17,807 nucleotides of DNA from Comchoanobacter sp040266255. Its GTDB lineage: Bacteria > Pseudomonadota > Gammaproteobacteria > Comchoanobacterales > Comchoanobacteraceae. Positions 14,374 to 17,807 of this stretch are shown piece after piece. Under the pieces are notes generated by a model, which saw only the letters and a program-made list of their open reading frames with translations, was not told where the DNA came from and made no database searches. The number at the start of each line of letters is the position of its first letter. The first letter of the stretch is position 1. The stretch spans positions 1-17,807 of the forward strand of contig JBDQEV010000019.1 in the NCBI GenBank assembly GCA_040266255.1, read 5' to 3'. A program made the translations under genes and the position numbers.

Positions 14374-15732
14374 ATGCAACATACATCAATGGACACCATT
14401 ATCAGCTTATGCAAGCGTAGAGGGTTTATTTTTCAAAGTTCTGATGTTTATGGTGGCCTACAAGGCATGTATGATTTTGGTCCATTGGGAGTAGAGCTTA
14501 AGAACAACCTCAAAGCTGCTTGGTGGCGAGATATGGTGCATTGTAGAGATGATATTGAAGGGATTGATAGCAGTATACTCACACATCAGCTCACACTGAG
14601 ATACTCTGGACATGAAGATACTTTCTCAGATCCTATGGTTGATTGCAGAAACTGTAAGCAACGCATGCGTGCCGATCATATAAAAAACAGTCAATGTATG
14701 TTTTGTGGCTCAACTGACTTAACTGAACCTAGGGACTTTAATCTGATGTTTAAAACCAATTATGGTCCAATTGTAGATGACAATAGTATCGCATACCTGA
14801 GACCTGAGACTGCACAAGGTATTTTCACCCAGTTTAAAAATGTCATGGATGCAACTAGCCGCAAGATACCATTTGGGATTGCTCAAATTGGTAAAGCATT
14901 TAGAAATGAGATTACACCTAGAAACTTCATCTTCCGTGTCCGAGAGTTTGAACAAATGGAATTAGAATTTTTTGTCAAACCAGGTAGTGATGAGCAGTGG
15001 CATCAGTACTGGATTGAAAAAAGACACCAATGGTGGATCAATCAAGGTATTAATACAGACAACATCGTACTTGAACATCAAAAATCTGATGAACTAGCTC
15101 ATTATGCCAAGGCGACAGTTGATATCTTATATCAATATCCACATGGCTTAGAAGAACTGGAAGGCGTTGCAAATCGAACTGATTATGACTTAGGATCACA
15201 TACCAAACAACAAGATGCACTAAAGTTAACAGCAAAAGTTACGACTAATGATCACAGCACTCATAAACTTGCTGTCCAAGACCCTGAAGGCACTTATGTA
15301 CCATTTGTGATTGAACCATCCGCTGGACTTGAACGTGGCGTCCTAGCATTGATTTGTGATGCGTATAGAGAGCAAACTCTTGAGGATGGCAAAACACGTA
15401 TTTATCTCAAACTAAAACCCTCACTTGCACCAATTAAAGCAGCTGTGATTCCACTTGCTAAAAATAAACCTGAGTTAGTAAAACTATCCAAATCAATCAA
15501 AGACCAACTGCAAGCATTAGGACTTGGGCGCATCAAATATGAGGATACCGGTAATATTGGTAAAGCATATCGACGTCATGATGAAGTTGGAACACCGATC
15601 TGTATTACTGTTGACTTTGAGTCTTTGGAAGAAAACCCTACAACAGTAACCATCAGGCATCGAGACACCATGCAGCAAGAACGAATGAGTATAGAAGAGC
15701 TATTAAATCAATTCGCCAATATGACTGGTTAA
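14374..15732 (+). CDS. glyS: glycyl-tRNA synthetase, single-chain (alpha2) type
   Basis: A 452-residue class II aminoacyl-tRNA synthetase that charges tRNA-Gly in the cytoplasm. It is the homodimeric form with catalytic and anticodon domains in one chain. Motif 1 region with VYGGLQGMYDFGPLGVELKN (25-44), zinc-type cysteines 91, 94, 108 and 111, motif 2 FRNEITPRNFIFRVREFEQ (176-194), motif 3 GLERGVL (318-324), and a C-terminal anticodon-binding domain (about 345-452). Most gammaproteobacteria instead use separate alpha and beta chains (GlyQ and GlyS), so this gene is unexpected and may have been acquired by transfer. AAGAGA lies six bases before ATG 14374; TAAAAT at 14340-14345 is a candidate -10. 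Its TAA overlaps that of rpoH. Confidence 0.93.
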   Translation: MQHTSMDTIISLCKRRGFIFQSSDVYGGLQGMYDFGPLGVELKNNLKAAWWRDMVHCRDDIEGIDSSILTHQLTLRYSGHEDTFSDPMVDCRNCKQRMRADHIKNSQCMFCGSTDLTEPRDFNLMFKTNYGPIVDDNSIAYLRPETAQGIFTQFKNVMDATSRKIPFGIAQIGKAFRNEITPRNFIFRVREFEQMELEFFVKPGSDEQWHQYWIEKRHQWWINQGINTDNIVLEHQKSDELAHYAKATVDILYQYPHGLEELEGVANRTDYDLGSHTKQQDALKLTAKVTTNDHSTHKLAVQDPEGTYVPFVIEPSAGLERGVLALICDAYREQTLEDGKTRIYLKLKPSLAPIKAAVIPLAKNKPELVKLSKSIKDQLQALGLGRIKYEDTGNIGKAYRRHDEVGTPICITVDFESLEENPTTVTIRHRDTMQQERMSIEELLNQFANMTG

Positions 15733-16673
15733 GCTTCTTCAGGTAATAAAACTTCCATACGATCACTGAGCAACGCCTTGAACTTAGCTAACGCTTGTTT
15801 CTCAATTTGGCTCACGCGCTGCATTGAGATTCCAAATCGTTCTGCTAAGTGGTCTAAAGAGGTTTTTCGATCTGACAACCATCTTGATTCGATAATCTCT
15901 CTCTGACGTGTATCAAGCTCTGATAGTACCTGGTAAATCGCATTCTTACGATCTTGATCAATCTCTAGTGTTTGTACCCTATCTTCTGTTGATCTCTGCT
16001 CAGATGGCAAGGCTTCTAACATACTTACCCCTTGATCATTTGTAGCATCCAATGATGCATCAGGTGATGAAAGAGCCATCTCTACTGCTTCAATATCTGC
16101 AACTTTGACACCATAAAGCGCTGCAATCTCTTGACGATCAACCATTGATAGTCGACCTTGCTTCTCATGTAGATGCTTCCCTAAATTGAACATCAACTTA
16201 CGCTTATCTTTACTGGTTGCAGACTTGACCATCCTAATATTTTTAATGATATACTCATTGATATCACACCTAATCCAGTAAACTGCATATGAAATAAAAC
16301 GTACATTCTGATCGGGATCAAACTTCTGTACTGCCTTCATCAATCCTAAATTACCCTGCTGAATCATATCAGCCAATGGCAATCCATACCCTTGAAACCC
16401 TTTTGCAACATAAACGACAAAGCGTAAATTAGACATCACCAAATACTGTGCAGCATCTACATCTCCTTCATCCTTAAAACGCTTTGCATAAGCATACTCT
16501 TCTTCTGGACTCAAGAGTGGGATTTGGGAAATCTGCTGTAAATATGCTGCTAAGCTATCTGTATATGAAGTAAAGTTTGAACCTGTTGCAACCAAAGCCC
16601 TACTCTTACTAAGAGAGCTTGTTTTCGTGGAAACACTTGGGTCAAAATCTTTCATTTTAGTCTTCTTTTTCAT
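15729..16673 (-). CDS. rpoH: RNA polymerase sigma factor RpoH (sigma-32)
   Basis: A 314-residue sigma-70-family factor of the heat-shock class. Region 1.2-like IPLLSPEEEYAYAKRF (51-66), region 2 from about 72 to 150 (NLRFVVYVAKGFQGYGLPLADMIQQGNLGLMKAVQKFDP, then FISYAVYWIRCDINEYI), the RpoH box KRKLMFNLGKHL (157-168) that sets this class apart from RpoD and RpoS, and a region 4.2 helix-turn-helix at about 273-296. The first 35 residues are extra compared with E. coli. An in-frame ATG at codon 7 is an alternative start; neither has a good ribosome site. It lies 29 bases after ftsY and is probably co-transcribed with it. Confidence 0.93.
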   Translation of the reverse strand: MKKKTKMKDFDPSVSTKTSSLSKSRALVATGSNFTSYTDSLAAYLQQISQIPLLSPEEEYAYAKRFKDEGDVDAAQYLVMSNLRFVVYVAKGFQGYGLPLADMIQQGNLGLMKAVQKFDPDQNVRFISYAVYWIRCDINEYIIKNIRMVKSATSKDKRKLMFNLGKHLHEKQGRLSMVDRQEIAALYGVKVADIEAVEMALSSPDASLDATNDQGVSMLEALPSEQRSTEDRVQTLEIDQDRKNAIYQVLSELDTRQREIIESRWLSDRKTSLDHLAERFGISMQRVSQIEKQALAKFKALLSDRMEVLLPEEA

Positions 16674-16702
16674 AACATTATACTACATAATCCATATATA
16701 GT

Positions 16703-17599
16703 CTACTCACGGATCAGCTGCTCAACATATGCTTTTGAATCGAAAGCCTCTAAATCATCAACTCCTTCACCTAGTCCCACAAAATAGATTGGCAATGATA
16801 GCTGTTGTACAATTTCAAATAATGCGCCCCCCTTGGCACTCCCGTCTAATTTAGTCACAATGAGCCCTGTTAAACCCAAGTTTTCATGAAAAACTTTCGC
16901 TTGTGTAATGCTATTTTGCCCTAAACTACCATCAATCACTAACCATACATGATGTGGCGCAGTTGGATCTATTTTCCCAATCACTCGCTTCATTTTCTGT
17001 AGCTGATCCATTAAGTTTTGCTGACCATGCATTCGCCCTGCAGTATCAATCATCAATACCTCTGAGTCTGACTGTTGCATTGCATCATAAATCATTGCAG
17101 AGGGATCTTTCACGCCCTCTTGATAATAAATCTTTGCACCTGTTTCCTTCGACCAATGCTGTAATTGCTCAAATGCAGCTGCTCTGTAAGTATCTGCTGG
17201 AACAACTCCAACTGATCGTTTCTGCTTCTTAAAGAAGTGTGCAAGTTTACCAATTGTCGTTGTTTTACCAACACCATTGACACCAATCATCATGATCACT
17301 GTCTTATCATCCTCAATCTTAAGCTCTGAAGGACCTAATGCCTCTGATAAGAACTGTTTCAAAAAATCAACCACTTCATCATCTTTTTGAATACCTGATG
17401 CAAATCGATGCTGCATCGCCTCAATAATACGCTGTGTCATCACTAAACCAACATCAGCTTCAATCAACGCCTTTTTGAACTCATTCAATACCTGTTGATC
17501 AAGCTCTTTTAAACCTTTAAGGCGACCAATAGCACGTAACAAAAGCTTTCTACTACTGCCAAATGCACTTGTAAAATTTTGTTTTAAAAACTGAAACAC
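16703..17599 (-). CDS. ftsY: signal recognition particle receptor GTPase FtsY
   Basis: A 298-residue FtsY with only the N and G domains; the long acidic A domain of E. coli FtsY is absent. GTPase motifs: G1 GVNGVGKTTT (106-115), G2 DTYRAAAFEQL (from 136), G3 DTAGR (185-189), G4 TKLDG (249-253), G5 GLGE (275-278). The segment usually read as D(A/G)(S/T)TGQN is DGSLGQN here. FtsY docks ribosome-SRP complexes at the membrane through interaction with Ffh. The start is GTG 17599 with AGGAG six bases upstream. Next on the strand is rpoH, without ftsE and ftsX between them. Confidence 0.95.
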   Translation of the reverse strand: MFQFLKQNFTSAFGSSRKLLLRAIGRLKGLKELDQQVLNEFKKALIEADVGLVMTQRIIEAMQHRFASGIQKDDEVVDFLKQFLSEALGPSELKIEDDKTVIMMIGVNGVGKTTTIGKLAHFFKKQKRSVGVVPADTYRAAAFEQLQHWSKETGAKIYYQEGVKDPSAMIYDAMQQSDSEVLMIDTAGRMHGQQNLMDQLQKMKRVIGKIDPTAPHHVWLVIDGSLGQNSITQAKVFHENLGLTGLIVTKLDGSAKGGALFEIVQQLSLPIYFVGLGEGVDDLEAFDSKAYVEQLIRE

Positions 17600-17619
17600 A
17601 ATCCTCTCCTATTCATATC

Positions 17620-17647
17620 AATATAAGTTCATCTAATTTTTTCTCAA
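17620..17647 (-). promoter_or_regulatory. probable ftsY promoter
   Basis: On the minus strand TTGAGA (17647-17642), a 16-base spacer and TATATT (17625-17620). Transcription would start near 17613, leaving a short leader that holds AGGAG before the GTG start. Confidence 0.45.
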
Positions 17648-17655
17648 GCACTTGA

Positions 17656-17683
17656 TTGATTTCAACCCATGTTTCTATATACT
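17656..17683 (+). promoter_or_regulatory. possible promoter for a gene running off the right edge
   Basis: TTGATT (17656-17661), 16 bases, TATACT (17678-17683), divergent from the ftsY promoter and almost adjacent to it. Transcription would start near 17690. Confidence 0.35.
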
Positions 17684-17727
17684 AATTTCTGAGAATTCAT
17701 GATAAATGAACAAAAAGGACTTGAATC

Positions 17728-17807
17728 ATGTATCATGCAAAAAATGCGAGCACTTCACAAGATCATTCTTCTAGCACTGATGTTAATTCTTCTATAACGA
17801 TACATAC
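17728..17807 (+). CDS. possible 5' end of an unrecognised gene, cut by the window edge
   Basis: A frame opening at ATG 17728 has AAGGA eight bases upstream and stays open for 26 codons to the edge. The product is hydrophilic and Ser/Thr-rich (begins MYHAKNASTSQDHSSS) and matches nothing I know. In another frame ATG 17699 encodes 32 residues ending with a signal-peptide-like hydrophobic run (KIILLALMLILL) before a TAA at 17795-17797. Either could be the real start of the gene divergent from ftsY; 80 bases are too few to decide. Confidence 0.3.
   Translation, partial: MYHAKNASTSQDHSSSTDVNSSITIH

Overview
The window looks like chromosomal DNA of a low-GC (roughly 38-40%, estimated by eye) gammaproteobacterium. 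The evidence is the set of families present: an RpoH-type sigma factor next to ftsY, UbiK, DjlA, SixA, a YfhL-like dicluster ferredoxin and RsmE. Genes are packed tightly. Same-strand neighbours overlap by 4-20 bases and four of five convergent pairs overlap at their 3' ends. The exact lineage cannot be named from the sequence alone; a streamlined or host-associated relative is possible but is inference.

Layout. 1-1646 (minus): an MFS-like transporter coupled to a SixA-type phosphohistidine phosphatase. 1840-2257 (plus): the rpmB-rpmG ribosomal protein operon, meeting rsmE (16S rRNA m3U1498 methyltransferase) tail to tail. 3059-3232: a possible 57-residue small protein. 7219-3240 (minus): metK, a ferredoxin, a fatty-acid desaturase and ubiK in a tight run, then a CPBP intramembrane protease with its own good promoter. 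7433-7957: a stand-alone receiver protein and, opposite it, a 57-residue rubredoxin. 8048-9426 (plus): djlA and rpe, overlapping by ATGA. 12414-9407 (minus): an ABC importer of the nitrate/sulfonate/taurine type, with a fused double permease and an ATPase carrying a C-terminal extra domain, but no binding protein here.

12372-14319 is the least ordinary stretch. A MazG-like nucleotide pyrophosphohydrolase gene sits between two diverged direct repeats. Each repeat carries the 5' end of the permease gene next to the 3' end of an unrecognised membrane-protein gene. One copy of each gene is intact and the other is a remnant, which indicates an old tandem duplication. Two unrelated small membrane-protein genes next door share a similar leader of about 93 bases.

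14374-17807: a single-chain (alpha2-type) glycyl-tRNA synthetase, then rpoH and ftsY directly adjacent on the other strand without the ftsE and ftsX genes that often lie between them in gammaproteobacteria. A poorly resolved gene start lies at the right edge.

I found no CRISPR array, tRNA, rRNA, transposase or phage gene. Most of the window is housekeeping; the interest is in the duplicated region, the unusual GlyRS type, the missing ftsEX and the lack of terminators between convergent genes.
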